Assembly (NCBI GenBank): GCA_963565915.1
Contig: OY751488.1
Coordinates: 2,232,001-2,296,000 of the forward strand
Length of the DNA stretch: 64,000 nt
DNA from: Entoloma clypeatum
Lineage: Eukaryota > Basidiomycota > Agaricomycetes > Agaricales > Entolomataceae
Direction: 5' to 3'
Below, in pieces: positions 35,571-48,514 of the stretch. Position numbers and translations under genes: made by a program. Within the stretch, counting starts at the first letter, position 1; every line of letters begins with the position of its first letter. Below the pieces are notes generated by a model, which saw nothing but the letters and a program-made list of their open reading frames with translations, did not search any database and was not told where the DNA came from.

Positions 35571-37718
35571 ATGGCAGACGTGCTATCACAGCTCTCACAG
35601 CGTCCAATGCAACCCGAAAGCTCTCCCCCACCCAGTCCTCCATCCCTCGACCCCGGTATGCTCCTCAATCCCTATTGAAGCCGTGTTATTCATCTATCCG
35701 ATTAGATACGAAACCCTCAAGGAAACGGGAAAGGGAGGTCTCTCTCGAGCCACTAACCGCCCCGAGCAAGTCCACAGTACGTACTCCTCTTGTTCGGTCT
35801 TCATCGGTTATTGCTCAACTTGTTTCCAGGACGCCGATACCTTGCAGCACAGGGACACACGCACACCAGCAAAGAAGAACCGGACCGCACACCTGGACCC
35901 GACCGAAGAAGAGGAAGATGGCACCCTCCAGTCTAGATCCGACTCTGGATCTCCACCCCTTGGTGCTTCACCGCCGCAGGAGATAAAGATGAGGGTCCGA
36001 CAAATTAGTCAGGGCGTAGAGGATCTCAACTGGAGGAATATAAATGCCCCCAGTTCTGGGAAGAATATCGACGTTGTGCCTTCTCGCCCACCCCCCGTCA
36101 CAAAGCATGATACTGTGAAGGAAGGGCAAGAGGATGATGCCGAGGTGAACCGGGCTGTGGTCACCCCCGACGCGTCTCCCGACACAAGGAATGATACCGG
36201 TGAGATCACGCAGAACATGATACATATGACAATGCTGCTTACGCAAACATGCTCAGGGACGGACGTTATGAATCCAGAAGTTCGGACAATTCTCTGCACC
36301 GACATAGAAAGTGGAGATAAGGGATTGAAGCGCAAGTTCTTGGAACGTGGCACAAGCCAAGGTCCACCAGAAAGTGGCAACCTGTCCAAAGGATTGACTG
36401 AGCCCTTAAAGAGACCTAGGGATGATGCAGAGAAGGACGATAATCCCCGAGAGTCGAAGCGGCCGTCGCCTCCACCTGAACCGAAGCCTTCCAAGTCCCC
36501 CAAGAAGCCCTCGGCCACGACTCCGAAGCTGGCAAGTACTTGATCCATGCATTTTATTCTTATATATATAACGCGTACACTGACAGAGCGGATTCATGGC
36601 GTATGCCTCCGCTAGCTCACCATTCGCTGGTGTGAAAGGCCAGAACATCTTTAGCAAGTGCACAACGACTCCCGCCCCGCTTGTTTCTCCCGTGAACCAG
36701 GCCCCCGTGCTACCCCTGCATCCACCATTCACAGCATCCACCAACGCCTCAACATTTGAGTCACCAGCTTCAACGTCATCAAAGCCTTTCGGCTTTGGAG
36801 CTTTCGCCTCCCCGTCCTCTCCATTTGCATCCGTCGCGCGTTCCAAATCTCCTGTATTGGGATCAACCTCTAAACTTGTCAGAGCAAAGTCACCATCTCG
36901 ACGTGGTCAGGCAGTACACATTAACGCTTTCTCGCCATATGCCAGTGGCGTGCAGAGCTTTACCAAGCCAGCATCAAAGCGTGTACGGGCAAGTTCTCCC
37001 ACTGCGTCACCTCGTGGCTCTTCGGAGAGGAATGGCAGTATCCATGCTCCAGAAAACAATGGTGCTGGACTAGAAAGTGAACCCGACGATGAAAAAGAAG
37101 ACGATCGGCCTACCACGTTCGGTGAAAAGTTGAGGGCTGGTCGGGACGATGAAGACGAAAGCAAGAGTGACGATGACCAGGACAATAAGATCGTGCTGAC
37201 AGAGCAAGACGGTAAGTCAATTTTACCTGTACACTCTACGATCTGATACCATGTATTTGTTTAGTCCTGACAGGCGAAGAAGACGATGAAACGATACACC
37301 AAGTACGAGGCAAGCTCTTCGCCCTTGTCGGCGGACAGTGGAAAGAGCGGGGGACAGGCACTTTGAAACTGAACGTCAGGCGTTGGGATGGAAGCGGGGC
37401 ACGCCTAGGTACGTGCTATTTTGTGACCGAATGCACCCTTCTGAGCAGGTTTTCAGTGATGCGGAAGGAGGCAGTTTACACATTACTCTTGAACGTGACT
37501 CTATTCCATGGGATGCGTTGTTCCCTCGCGCAAGACCCGAGATATCTAAGATTCAGTGTGTTTGAGGATGGCGCGGCCACTCATTATAATTTAAAGGCAA
37601 GTGCGCAAGAGGCATGCGACTTGAAAGTCAACTAAAGACCTCACTATCACAGCTTGTTAGCGCAAAAATTGCGAAAGAGCTAATGGAGGAGATTAACGCG
37701 AATATACCTGCGCCTTGA
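35571..37718 (+). CDS. YRB2: Ran-binding protein, RanBP3/Yrb2-like (RanBD1 domain)
   Basis: Nuclear cofactor of Crm1-dependent export that binds Ran-GTP. From ATG 35571 (MADVLSQLSQRPMQPESS) most of the protein is disordered and charged, with basic patches that can serve as nuclear signals (KPSRKREREVS, ESKRPSPPPEPKPSK). Scattered FG and FGxF-type motifs (SKPFGFGAFASPSSPFA) resemble the weak FG region of Yrb2. The C-terminal exons carry the RanBD1 fold: DDETIHQVRGKLFALVGGQW, KERGTGTLKLNVRRW, then VMRKEAVYTLLLNVTLFHGM and YLRFSVFEDG. The last residues are SAKIAKELMEEINANIPAP, TGA 37716-37718. About seven exons. RanBP3/Yrb2 fits better than RanBP1 because the domain is C-terminal after a long FG-poor region. 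Confidence 0.85.
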
Positions 37719-37876
37719 TGTTGTGGTGTAGGATTGAGTCTCTGCTTGTGCTCAGTTGACGCATATCTTGCTAGTAGCATCTCAATGTGATACTTTACTT
37801 GAATTCTCACGACCATGATGGTCCACGTCTGCATGCCCCCAGATCCCATGTTGAGCACAGACCTGTACTAACTACT

Positions 37877-39103
37877 ATGGACCAGACCACCCTCCTCGGC
37901 GGCGGCGTAGCTCTGGTCGTTGGGCTCCTATCATCTGTACGTCTCTTCGACACCTGTCCTTGGCACCCGTCTCGTTTTTTCATGATGATGCCCTTTCATC
38001 CTTGTTCTTTGAGTGTGGGCCATTCCTTTCGGATGGGCGCCGTAACGCGGACGACGTTTTGGGTCAGGGTACAGACCCCTGTACTGAATTTTTTGTTTCC
38101 TGTGATTGAGACGCCAAACCAAGCTTACTGACTGCTCCTAGCTGTATCTAGCTCTCATCTTCTGGTCGCCTCCTCCGATAATCACATACTCGTCAGAGAA
38201 GAAATACAGATCACATGCGTCTCCCAAAAATCCCCTCCGCTTGACACCGCTCGCGGAGCCCGACCTTGTCGACCTGAGCATTGTTGTACCTGCCTTTAAT
38301 GAGACGGAGAGGCTACCAAGCATGGTGGCCTCAACTATTAAACATCTCACATCGCCAGGTCTGCGCCGCCGCACGTACGAAATCCTCATTGTAGACGACG
38401 GGTCAACCGATGGCACTTCCGATGCCGCACTTAGGCTTGCGGCAAAATACCCAAATTCCGACATTAGAGTCGTCACACTCGAGAAGAACATCGGAAAGGG
38501 AGGCGCCGTTCGACACGGCATGTTATATGCAAGCGGAAAGCGTCTTTTGATGGCAGATGCGGATGATGCGAGCCGGATCGAGGACTTGGAGAACCTGTGG
38601 AAAACCATGGACGAGATTGGACCAAACGGTGCACCCGCGGTGGTAGTTGGGAGCAGGGCTCATCTTGTCAAGTCAGAAGCTGTTGTCAAGGTGAATGTCC
38701 CTCCAGTTCATTCTTCCTTCAAGCATTAACAATGATTTTTTTTCAGCGCTCTTTTCTCCGCAACGTTCTCATGTACGGTCTGCATACCGTCCTTCGTATT
38801 GTTGGCGTCGGACACATCCGCGATACGCAGTGCGGCTTCAAACTTTTTTCCCGTTCGGCTGCACAACAAATTTTCCCGGCACAGCACCTTGCCACTTGGA
38901 TTTTCGACGTGGAGCTCCTCCTCCTTGCGAAGCAGCTTAGTATACCGGTAGCGGAGGTCCCAATCGAGTGGCATGAAGTAGCGGGCAGCAAGCTGAACGT
39001 CGTGACGGCCTCGTTACAGATGTTGCGGGATCTGTTGATTGTCAGGGCGAACCATCTGCTGGGTCGGTGGAAAGCCTCTCCTAGACAAGCTAGATCGAAT
39101 TAG
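37877..39103 (+). CDS. ALG5: Dolichyl-phosphate beta-glucosyltransferase
   Basis: Transfers glucose from UDP-glucose to dolichyl phosphate on the cytosolic ER face, supplying the glucose donor for N-glycan precursor assembly. The first exon (MDQTTLLGGGVALVVGLLSS) is an N-terminal membrane anchor that continues after a long first intron as LYLALIFWSPPP. The GT2 catalytic domain follows: DLSIVVPAFNETERLPSM, YEILIVDDGSTDGTSDAA, KNIGKGGAVRHGML, and LMADADDASRIEDL with the metal-binding DxD. The second half (RIVGVGHIRDTQCGFKLFSR, WIFDVELLLLAKQL, VPIEWHEVAGSKLNV) is typical of Alg5 and separates it from Dpm1. Three exons; the second intron lies at about 38690-38745. Final residues QARSN, stop at 39103. 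Confidence 0.93.
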
Positions 39104-39480
39104 AAGGGATGTACATTGACTTGGACAACCGGTTGTATTTTTTTCCAACCATTCTTCGTCTGAAGCTCTCTTAAAAGCTCCTGATTGGTGTTAGATGCTG
39201 ATGAGCTTGCTCCAACACCATGAAGTGCAATTTTGTCACTTATTTAACTCGAAAGATATGTACTTCATCTCGTAACGCATCGTAGCTGCAGGACCACGAG
39301 TTCAGGTATTTCTTCACTCTAATCCCCAAGATTTGTCTGGCACATATTCAAACATGGCACTTATGGATCACGGAATATCTAGATTAGAGGTATTACTTGG
39401 AATTGTATGCGAAGTCGCGATGATAGGGTACATTCTAACGGAGGCATTCTAAAAAATAAAGATAGCTACATACACATACC
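39104..39480. other. Convergent intergenic region ALG5-WAPL
   Basis: The 377 bases contain the two 3' UTRs. No gene, repeat or RNA was recognised. Confidence 0.5.
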
Positions 39481-42385
39481 TCAAGAACAAGCTGCATCCC
39501 TCAACCCCTCCAGGAACGATACCACGTCCCTTGCGACCCGTTGTTCGCTCTCTTCTCCAGCACCACCACTAAGGACATCATAAAAGGCCACAAACTCCCG
39601 GGCCTGATCTGCAAGGTCCCCTAACGTCACCTGGTAGGTCGCTGCACCACGAAGACCGTCAAGGATGGAAATCTTGTTATCAGGGCTGCCACGCATGAGA
39701 AGTCCAAATAGAACGGCGAGGTGTCCGCGCAGAAACAGCACATCTGCAGTGTCGGGACCTGGAGATGAGTTGTGCCACGGAGATGTTTTGTCATCGATCA
39801 CAGGTCCACGCCTTGACCTGGAGACGGGGGCCTGCTGGCGATTGTAAAGCCGGACCAGAACATCCAAGGCGGTAATGGACGCGCTTTGGGGACATATGCA
39901 ACGACGGATGCAGGCGTGCTGCTTAAGGGTGCAAGAAGGATTCAGACCTACGTAGCGGATTCAGAAGATCATCAGGTTTGATAGAACACGGGTTTGGAAA
40001 GAGCAACGCACGAATCTCCCGCAGGGCTTCCTTCATGCTTTCCACGGCTTGAACCAAGTTAGTGAGTAGGCCCAACGCAAGGCACAATCTATCGAGAGCG
40101 TGCGCGGCACCGTCGCCACGGTCCACAGCCTCTTCATCTTCATCGTCCAGTTCCTGCTTCAGGGTTTCTTTGCCTTTCGCTTTCACATCCCCATTTTCAA
40201 CCTTGGTCCAAGTCTTGCCATCCCGTCCCCGGTCCGATGACAGGATGAGACGAAGTACAAAGCCAAGTGTAGGCTCGTACTCTAGTGCCTTCAGCGCCCA
40301 AACTTTGTCTGCGTGTGTAAGACTGACCAGCACACGGAGTGCTATTTCCATGCACGTTGATGCCCATGCTATAGCTTGTGAGAATGTCAGTCATTGGTTG
40401 CATTGATGCAAATGATAACATACACCCGCCACGAAGCTCGGCGCATACCCCGACCGCTATTAAAGCACCCACAAGCCACTCCTCTCTGGCGGTTTCGAGT
40501 GCTCGTTCGTTTTTCTTCTTCAAATTTCTTCTTTCCTTGTTCCGTCCATCTTGTTCGTCAATGTGTTTGATGGTTATAGATCCCCATTGTCTCAATAGGT
40601 ACACATCGAGCAACCGCAGATGATAATAAACGCTCTGAAAAGGGAGATTCGGCGCAGCATCGTGCCAAGTAAGATGTGCTGATGTAACAGCAGCGGTTGG
40701 AAGGATAGACGAAACAGATCTGTGAAGCGACGTGAGGAGATTAGGGAAGTGGTTCTTTGGAATTAGAGCGGGAGGCAGGGTTTGCATGGAGCGAACGAGT
40801 AAAAGAGATGTGGATATCTGGGAAGATGATGAGGGTTAGGGATGAACAAACGGGACGAGAGAGCCTGACAGGTGTGCCCGGAGGAAACAAAGAAGATCTC
40901 GAAATGATGGTGTCGTGTATGGAAAGGAACTAAGTGGATTCGATCAGAGTAGGAAGGATGTGATTGTGAGAAATGAATGACCAAAGCCTTTTCTTTTTTT
41001 CCTATTCTCATTTTCTTGAGCTCTGTGTCGTTAATTGTTCTGTCCTTGGCGGAGGCAACCACTAGGGCCAATGGATCGTCCTGCGATGAAAGGAGTGAAA
41101 AAAGGGTATCAACCAGTGAAGTACTCCGATCCGATCGTATCTCGCTTGCGGATGTTGAGTCGAGCAAGTGCTGCGCCAGGTCCGTCAAGGAGGTGGGATC
41201 ACGGGAGACTAAAGCACAAAAGAGTGCAAGGACTGTATCAAGAACCTGTCAATGGAGGGAGTTCATAACAGGTACCATTGAAAAGTAAGGACAAGTACAC
41301 AACATACTTTATCCTCTCCTCTGCCAGCCCCAGCCTCTATGAACACATCCCAAGTTTTCCGAAGGAAATCTGCGGCCTTGGCTTTCCTTGCAAAATCAAT
41401 GTCGCAGAGTTTCGTCGTTATTTCAAGGGCACTGATGGTGCGACAATACTCCCTCAAAATCATGTTATTATAATACGATGAAGAGCACGAACCTAGCTCT
41501 CCTGAGTCCTATACCGCCATTTGGATCCATCCCTTCGAATAGGTAGCCAACCTCATCAAGAAAACGCCTGCTCTCTCCTTTGCTTCGCAGTTCGGTAATG
41601 CTTTTCAAAGGGTTCATCATTCCGACCGGCAATGGGATCGCACGTAGCAGAGTATCCTGGTGTATCCGGCCTTTCCCTTTGCCATTTTTGCTTGGAGATT
41701 TCTTCGGTGTGGTAGCATTAGAATGAGAAGGTGAGATAGTGGTGTTTAGAGGATATGGATCGTCTTCGGAATTGTCGACGCCCCAACGCGACCGGAGGGA
41801 TTCATATGATTCGCGAGTAGTATAGTCATCCTCCTCCTCAGCACCGGGAAATACGGGGTCTAGGTTGGAGGCAGGAATAGCTGCAAGAAAAGATCGTGAT
41901 ATTCCCGCGTACGTACGAGTATTCGTTGGCGCAGACACTGGCGGGGGCAACGGATTAGAGCTCAAAGACATAGATGCTTTAGGCGGCGACGAAGAGGGTA
42001 GATTGGGCATCGAAGGCGTGCGGTTGATGTGCAAACCTGAGCGGCTGTCAATGGAAGAGTCGGTCTTTGAACGAGCGAGCATGCGTTTAGCTAGTTTTGT
42101 GGGCGACGAAAGCGGTGAAGATGTCGGTGTCACGGACTCAAAAATGGCAGACAAGTCCTTAGTTAGCCGCGGAGAATGTCTGCGTCGTTCTGGAGAACTG
42201 TATCCACACTGTATGGGCCGCGGGGAGGGTACCTCATCGTCGTCGCCAGGGTCTGTCGAGGGCTCCCTGTCTGAGATCCTTCTCCGCTTCTGGACTGGAG
42301 TAGTATCAGATTGCTTTCTCTTCGCCACAGACTTTCTGCTGTACGTCCGCGCATTGAAAGTCGAGGAAGCTGCTGTGCCCGACAT
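39481..42385 (-). CDS. WAPL: WAPL-family cohesin release factor (Rad61/Wpl1-like)
   Basis: Opens cohesin rings together with Pds5. From ATG 42385 the first exon codes for about 250 disordered residues with SP motifs and a basic cluster (KRKQSDTTPVQKRRRISDR). The WAPL domain then starts: LLRAIPLPVGMMNPLKSITE, LRSKGESRRFLDEVGYLFEG, MDPNGGIGLRRAR, then ALEITTKLCDIDFARKAKAA and DFLRKTWDVFIEAGAG. It continues with TDLAQHLLDSTSASEI and STSLVDTLFSLLSSQDD, helical repeats over 40190-40787 (including KPDDLLNPLRRSESFL further on) and an acidic linker with DDEDEEAVDRGD. It ends with LADQAREFVAFYDVLSG and DVVSFLEGLRDAACS, TGA 39481-39483. About seven exons. The helical-repeat C-terminal lobe is typical of WAPL. 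Family assignment rests on the N-terminal lobe. Confidence 0.82.
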
Positions 42386-42449
42386 ACCAGTCTCGTCGTC
42401 GTTGTAAGGAAATTACTGTGACCAACGCGTGACATTCGTGTCCTCGCCA
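42386..42449. promoter_or_regulatory. Short shared WAPL/BIR1 leader
   Basis: Only 64 bases separate the WAPL start codon (minus) from the BIR1 start codon (plus). Core promoters of both genes must overlap here or extend into the opposite coding sequence. Confidence 0.6.
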
Positions 42450-44881
42450 ATGGAGGCTCTGCAGAACCGCATCGACTCATTCTCAAAATCGAAACGCGTA
42501 AAGAATCCCTCAAAGTCATCGTCTTATGTATCCTTGAAGTGGCCACACCCTTCAAACTTCATAGCAAATCCAGAATCACTGGCAGAGGCCGGCTTCTTCT
42601 TCACACCTAGTTTCCAGGATCGCGACAATGTCACCTGCTACATGTGTGAGAAGCAACTCGGAGGCTGGGAAGCGGAGGATGACCCATTCGATATACATTG
42701 GACCAGGTGTGGGACAAGCTGTTGTTGGGCGAGTGTCAGATGTGGTTTGAGGGGAGACATGGATCAACATGAGGGGTAAGAACGTATGTATATTATGGAA
42801 AGACGGATGTGCCTCTGATGCAAAAGGAAACATAGCTATGTGTTCTCCGACAAGACCCGCTTACCCACCTCGAAAACTATGGAACGGGCCCGCTTGGAGA
42901 CCTTTTCTGCGGGCGATGGCTGGATACACGACCAAGAGAAGAACCATGGCGCCAACTCTCGCAACGTTCGATCTATTCTTTTGGTGTCGTTGAAAAATTG
43001 AATTTCCGTGTGTACAGATGGCTCGAGCCGGCTTCGTCTACATTCCTCAACTTCCCGGAGATGATCTCGCCACCTGTCTGTATTGCAATATTTCACTTAG
43101 CGGTTGGGATGCAGATGATGAACCAATGTATTTCATTTCGATTATCTACCCACCCAAAATTGATCACTACGACGATGCTTGGCAGGGAAGAACACCGGAA
43201 GCGCGACAAGAAGAACGGAAATCGATGCCCTTTTTTCAACCTCTCCGAATCGACGTCGGCAACGAAACCACCAGCGCGTTCCCAATCTCGACCTCAGTCT
43301 AAAACCTCCTCTAAAACGCGGTCGGCCTCTGCCTCGAAACAGAAAGGGTCCGTTGCGGTCGATGGTTCTGATGGCGAGTCGGAAGCCCCACCCGCTTCAT
43401 CTAGTAAACGTCCCACGAGAGGGCGCACACCTGGGACAGGCAAGCCATCGCGCAACCAGTTGGGGGATGTCGCAGAACACGAGGACATCGAAGGGGACGA
43501 AGAACAGGAGCTTGTACCGGTCGTCAAAGGCGGGAGAGCGAAGCGAACGAATGTTGTTGCTGCTCAGCCAAAGGGACGAACAAGGTCGAAATCTGTGGCA
43601 TGTCAGATTTTGAACACGGAAGAAGAGGCGGAGGAAATAACAGCCGCAAAAACCACATCGCGGACAAGGTCAAAAATGAAAGAGCAGGTTGTACCCACGT
43701 CTCGAGCGAAAGCTAAGCCTTCTTCTTCTACCTCGAGACAGCCGAGAAAGCCATCGCGTACAAGGTCGAAGGCTGCTGTTCCTACTGATCAAGATAGCGA
43801 CGAGGCGGATGACTTGGACGCCATGATTCCGCTCAAGAAGCGTGCCGCCGCTACATCCAAGGCAGCTTCTACCGAACCTGGTCCACCCAAATCTCGAGTG
43901 AAACCGCAGCCTGTGTCACGAATTTCACTGGTTGAAGAGGCCGCTGAAGATAGCAGGACGCCGGAAGAGAGACTATCTGAACAAGATGAAATGGATGTCC
44001 CCGCTCGCCTCTTACCATCTGAAGTTTCCCCGAGTGACGGCAAGGAGCAAACACAAGTCCCGATAAACGAAACAGTAGAAGATCTGTCTCCACTCTTGAT
44101 CCCAAAGAGGGATCACGCCTCAATACAGCCCGGGGCCCCTGCTACTCCTGCGTCGGACAGGGACGGAGACATTGAGATGTATCACCAAACACATGCGCCC
44201 GCAGCACAATCCTCATCGGTACCCCTGAAGCCTCCGGTTACAAAGCAGCTTGAACCTCTTTTGCAACTTCAAGAAAAGGAGGCAAGGAGGGGAAAGAAGG
44301 GCAGTATTCTGAAGGTTGTTGAAATTTCTACAGATGAGGAAGACGTAGCAGATGTGGAAGAATTTCGTAAACAATCTGATAAACAAAAAGTCGAAGCTCC
44401 CGACAAAGAGGAACCTGTGGAAGACACAATGCTGAAAGGGAAGGGAAGTAAAACTGACGAGACACAGGAAGAGCCAAGATTCCTCCCCGATGTGGCTCCG
44501 ACCCCCTTGAATTCCGAAGATGTGGAGATGACCAGTATCAATGGAGGTGAGGAGCGGGGACCAACCGTTGTCCCCCAGGATAAGGCGCCGAAACGCTCAC
44601 CACCAGTCACGCCGACGCATGAAAAAACAACGCGGGCCGGCGCAAACCACAACGCGACGACTGACAACCATGATCGCGCGCCAGTCTGCGCGCCACTCTC
44701 CAAGCTTCCATTTATACCTTTGCAAAATCTAGCCGATGCAGAGCTCGACATGACAGTGGAGGAATGGATCAGATACCAAATGGAGGTCGAATATGACAAG
44801 TTTCGTCGGGATGGACAGCGGGAACTCTCGAGATTCAAGCAGAGGGCTGACGAAGTGCGGAAAATCATTGAGAAGCTATGA
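42450..44881 (+). CDS. BIR1: BIR1/survivin-type protein with two BIR domains (chromosomal passenger complex)
   Basis: Inner-centromere targeting subunit of the Aurora B complex. The first BIR reads SLKWPHPSNFIANPESLAEA, GFFFTPSFQDRDNVTCYMCE and QLGGWEAEDDPFDIHWTRCG. The second has ARAGFVYIPQLPGDDLATCL, YCNISLSGWDADDEP and, after an intron at about 43130-43186, EEHRKRDKKNGNRCPFF; the Zn ligands C-x2-C, H, C are complete. About 480 residues of charged disordered linker follow, rich in SR/TR and acidic runs, with repeated RTRSK basic motifs. The C terminus is a predicted helix (DMTVEEWIRYQMEVEYDKFR, ELSRFKQRADEVRKIIEKL) that probably forms the triple-helix bundle with INCENP and borealin. Stop at 44881. 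Two BIR domains plus a long tail match fungal Bir1 rather than single-BIR survivin. ATG 42450 was chosen; the frame upstream has only GTG. Confidence 0.9.
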
Positions 44882-46072
44882 GGTGTATGGTGAGCTTTCT
44901 CTCGTGTTGATGTTCTTATCCGCTCTGATGTACTACGTCTCTGCGGCTCCAAGTATTATCCTTTTCTAATTCTATCCGCGAAATTCTACATTCTGCGTTT
45001 GGTTGACTACCCGTTCGTGGTAACCCTTGGAGTTCATTTATTCTGTCGAAACAGTGAATCCAATCATGTGGAATTTCATCTCCCAGCTTGCTTTAGTCAA
45101 ACGAAATGGAGGCGGCCCCAATGGAAGTCAGACTTGGCGGTGGAGAACCGTCGCTATGGCCATGACCCTTTCAAATGGAAAGGAATGAACCAGAACCAGT
45201 ACATAGACTTCCGCCGCCTCCTGAGTACGCTTCAACTTCCCGACTGAACCCCAAGTCAGTTAATTGACAAAGAGAGAGAACCAAAGCATCTCCCCAGGAT
45301 CAACCGAGTGTACCCGGGTGAGTTGGGTTTCACACATGAGCTAACTGCTTGGCTCACCATTTCTTGTCTTTTTCGTTTTGACGTTCCAGAATTCCTACTT
45401 ATGCAATATACATCAAACATCCACCGCATCCCCACACTTGCTCTCGTGTCATTTTCTCTCGTATTCTCACGCTCTGGTACTGGTATAACGTCGACGCATG
45501 GTTATTGCTAGAGGTGACGTTAGACCCCATTCATTCAAGTTTAGCTGGATTAATCGGGAACTGCCTGGCTGGAATGACAGCATCGCATCAAGCCCCTTCC
45601 TATCATAACAATCCGCACCTGTTTCGATCAAGGCCATAGCCTTCAAGCTCAAGAGGCCTCAACATCGACTAAGTAATGATCGTGCAGAACATGTTTGATT
45701 TTTTTTCCTGCGACAAGATTCGAAGCACTTGACAAGACTTATACATCTTTTCTATGTCTTCTACATCTTACCACATGTCACTGTGTGTGCTGATTTGCCC
45801 TTGTAGGAATTGACAGCTTCTGGTACTTTGCTGGAACTTTTGTTGTATTGGAACCTAACAGATCCAGTAACCCTGCTGCAGCCTGCTCCGTTCTCTTTTT
45901 ATTAACCGCTCCTCGTGGCAGCGAGCGATTTAATCGCAATACATGACCATCAGAACCTCATCTGGTGTATGTTCTCAGCTGTAGGCCGTTTGCTGGACAA
46001 ATGATTTCCAAATTCCCCTTCACATTCTTGCTACCCAGAGCAGTTCTTGATATATGATATTGTAAGTACCAT
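44882..46072. other. Gene-poor region, no recognised gene
   Basis: About 1.2 kb after BIR1. A plus-strand frame at 44999-45247 (ending RRLLSTLQLPD) has no recognisable domain. Otherwise there are short frames with no consistent exon chain. Confidence 0.4.
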
Positions 46073-46742
46073 ATGGGCCCGCCAATCGGAATCGATCCCA
46101 ACCTCCTCCAGCATACCAATGTGGACCGGACATCGTGGTTATATACCGTGCTGATGAAGCCCCATGATGGTGTCACATGGGAAGAGAAATTCGAAACCAA
46201 AGGCAAGTTTCATACATAACAAGAGTTCGCTATGTGAGGTAAACGTCATTTTTAGTACCTTCCATATCTTCTCATCCGAGGTGTACTCTTAATATCAGTG
46301 TCATGATGGCACGACGCCCGAATTTCTCAACGGCCACTGGCCTGGGCCCTGAGCCAAGGAGAAGTTCGCGGAGTTGAATGATTGAATAGCTGCCAGTGGC
46401 AAGTGCGATTTCATCGACAAGTTTCGATCCGCCCTGACGATTCTCCGTTCCTTTCGCTCATTGACCCACGCCATCAGTTTTATCTCTGTCCCATGAATGA
46501 CTTGAAGGTTGGCAAAGTGTCATACCAAAAACTTCTTCCCAACGTGGAAATCGTTGCTTATAGGCGCTTATGAGTTGCAGGTCAAAAACGACGAGGCACA
46601 CGGCCAATTCATGAGATCTTGGATCGATCTCCATGCAACAGTGTTGGAGAACGCCTACGGTGTCAGGAATTCACGTACCGATGCAGTGAGGCTAAAGAAA
46701 AGAAGAGCAGATTTCAAAGCATTTAGGTCACCGACAACCTGA
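46073..46742 (+). CDS. Possible small hypothetical gene or gene remnant
   Basis: Three pieces on the plus strand have protein-like composition: one from ATG 46073 (MGPPIGIDPNLLQHTN, SWLYTVLMKPHDGVTWEEKF), one around 46400-46575 (SPFLSLIDPRHQFYLCPMND, KLLPNVEIVAYR), and one ending at 46742 (QFMRSWIDLHATVLENAYGV, RADFKAFRSPTT). They could be exons of one gene. The first piece ends at a GCAAGT sequence that would be a GC donor. I could not join them with confidence and recognise no family. Confidence 0.25.
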
Positions 46743-46851
46743 ACAATCCCCAAACCGCTTCTCGGGAGCGTAGCTTTGACGGCCTTGAAATACCTGGTAT
46801 GTTTTATTGATAGCCACTGGTTACGCTGACCATATATTCAAGCCAAAGTTG

Positions 46852-48514
46852 ATGGCTATCATTCTCAATCTCCCCCTGGATGTATTTCTCTCTATTTTTC
46901 GTTACCTCTCAATCCCAGAAATACTGAATATAAGGCAGGCACGTAAGACCTGCCAGTAAGACGATTTTCCAAACATTTGCTCACATTTTTTTTCAGACAT
47001 GTCAAGACCTCCAGAAGATGACAAAATTCCGGAGCATTTGGCACTTGCTTCTGACCACGCACATATACCAGCAAGATATACCCATCCCAGGACTGAACCG
47101 CCAGCCCCTTGATTCTCTGTCGGCTGCTGAGCTGGAGCGACTCACCCTCCGCGCCTTGCGCCTGCGCCAAAACTGGACATCCCTTTCCCCAGTCGCATCG
47201 AAGGAATTCACCCTCAAGTGTGATGTTCTGCCCAACCGACTCGGTGTTATCGACATACAATTCCTGCCCAGGAAGTCGCGATATCTGCTTTCACTAGCCC
47301 TCACCAGCGACATGGGCCGTTCATTCAGTTTACAGTGCTGGGATCTGGAAGCAACCCCTCCCATATGTATCGCAATGAAGACCCTTCAGCACTTTGGGTT
47401 GTTCGTCATTAACGCCAAGGAGTACGAAGCGGCAGACGCCCCAGTCGTTACTCAATCCGCCGAGTATGTTGCCTGGTTAGTCGATGAGATGAATGCTTAC
47501 CACCAATGTCTAGTGGTATTGAGCTTCTCGCAATAGATTTTTCCGGAGCCAATCCATTGTTAGGGTTTTCAACTGTCGCAAGGGTTCGTGGCAAGACAGG
47601 CACGCTCCAAGGTTTATATGGGTCAAGTGTTCTGACCACGGGTGAGCAAAATCGTTTGAATTTCTGGGACGCAAGACACCCGGCTGCGCAATTGCAACTG
47701 CAGAGCTCTAGCCTCCAGGTAATCCAGTTTACATCCAAGTGCCAGGAAGTCCACAAGAGTCTGAACAAATTTTCAACAGTCAGAAGCACCAATTGAAGTT
47801 ATCGTACAAGATGGATTTGCAGTTATGGTCCGACCCAGCTGTCTAGAGATCTATGGAATCCCACCTCTCCCCACTTCGGATACCACCATAATAGTATCCC
47901 CTGTCGCGCGGCACAGCTGGCGGAAGTTGGACAGTGTCAGCGTGGCTCTCCAGGCCAAACGAACCGGTGCTCGGCCACCTGCTATCAACATACTCATACG
48001 GTTCGGAAGCGGTCTCCCGTGGGTAAGGTCTTGCTGGCATCTGCGATGGATGGCAGGGAACTGATGAGAGATCACCCTCTAGCCGGCCAACCTAATTCAT
48101 CATTTCATGTTATATCCCAATGAGACTTTCGATGCTGCTCGACCTGTAGATGAAACCAACGTGCCTTATGACACTGTACCAAAACTTCGGCGGACGATAG
48201 GATCGCCCATTCGCTTATTCACAGTTTATCATATGGCGATGGGCAGCCGTGGAACAGCGCTCTGGTTTGATACCCATACCGAAGACTATTTTGGGCGGAG
48301 TGACCGAGGGCAAAGACTGGCAGCTAGTTTGATGGCAACCACCGAGAAAGAGGAAGAGGTTGGTGATAAAGACTGCGTCGTGTCGACAGTGGATGCAAGC
48401 GTCTTTAGTATCTGTGAGGACGATATATGGACACGGGTGGCAGTCGATGAGGACGAAGGAAGGGTAGCCGTTGGGTGCGTTGACGGGACCCTCAAAATCC
48501 TGGAGTATGCATGA
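46852..48514 (+). CDS. F-box protein with probable beta-propeller-like C-terminal region
   Basis: Likely substrate receptor of an SCF ubiquitin ligase. ATG 46852 starts an F-box at the N terminus: NLPLDVFLSIFRYLSIPEIL followed by NIRQ and, after an intron, TCQDLQKMTKFRSIWHLLL. That junction keeps the F-box intact only with a GC donor (GCACGT at about 46939). The rest contains strand-rich segments (VIDIQFLPRKSRYLLSLAL, SFSLQCWDLEATPPICI, GSSVLTTGEQNRLNFWDARH, RVAVDEDEGRVAVGCVDGTL) that look like degenerate WD-type blades: WD-like pairs CWD and FWD are present. The end is KILEYA with TGA at 48514. About five exons. The substrate is unknown. Confidence 0.75.
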
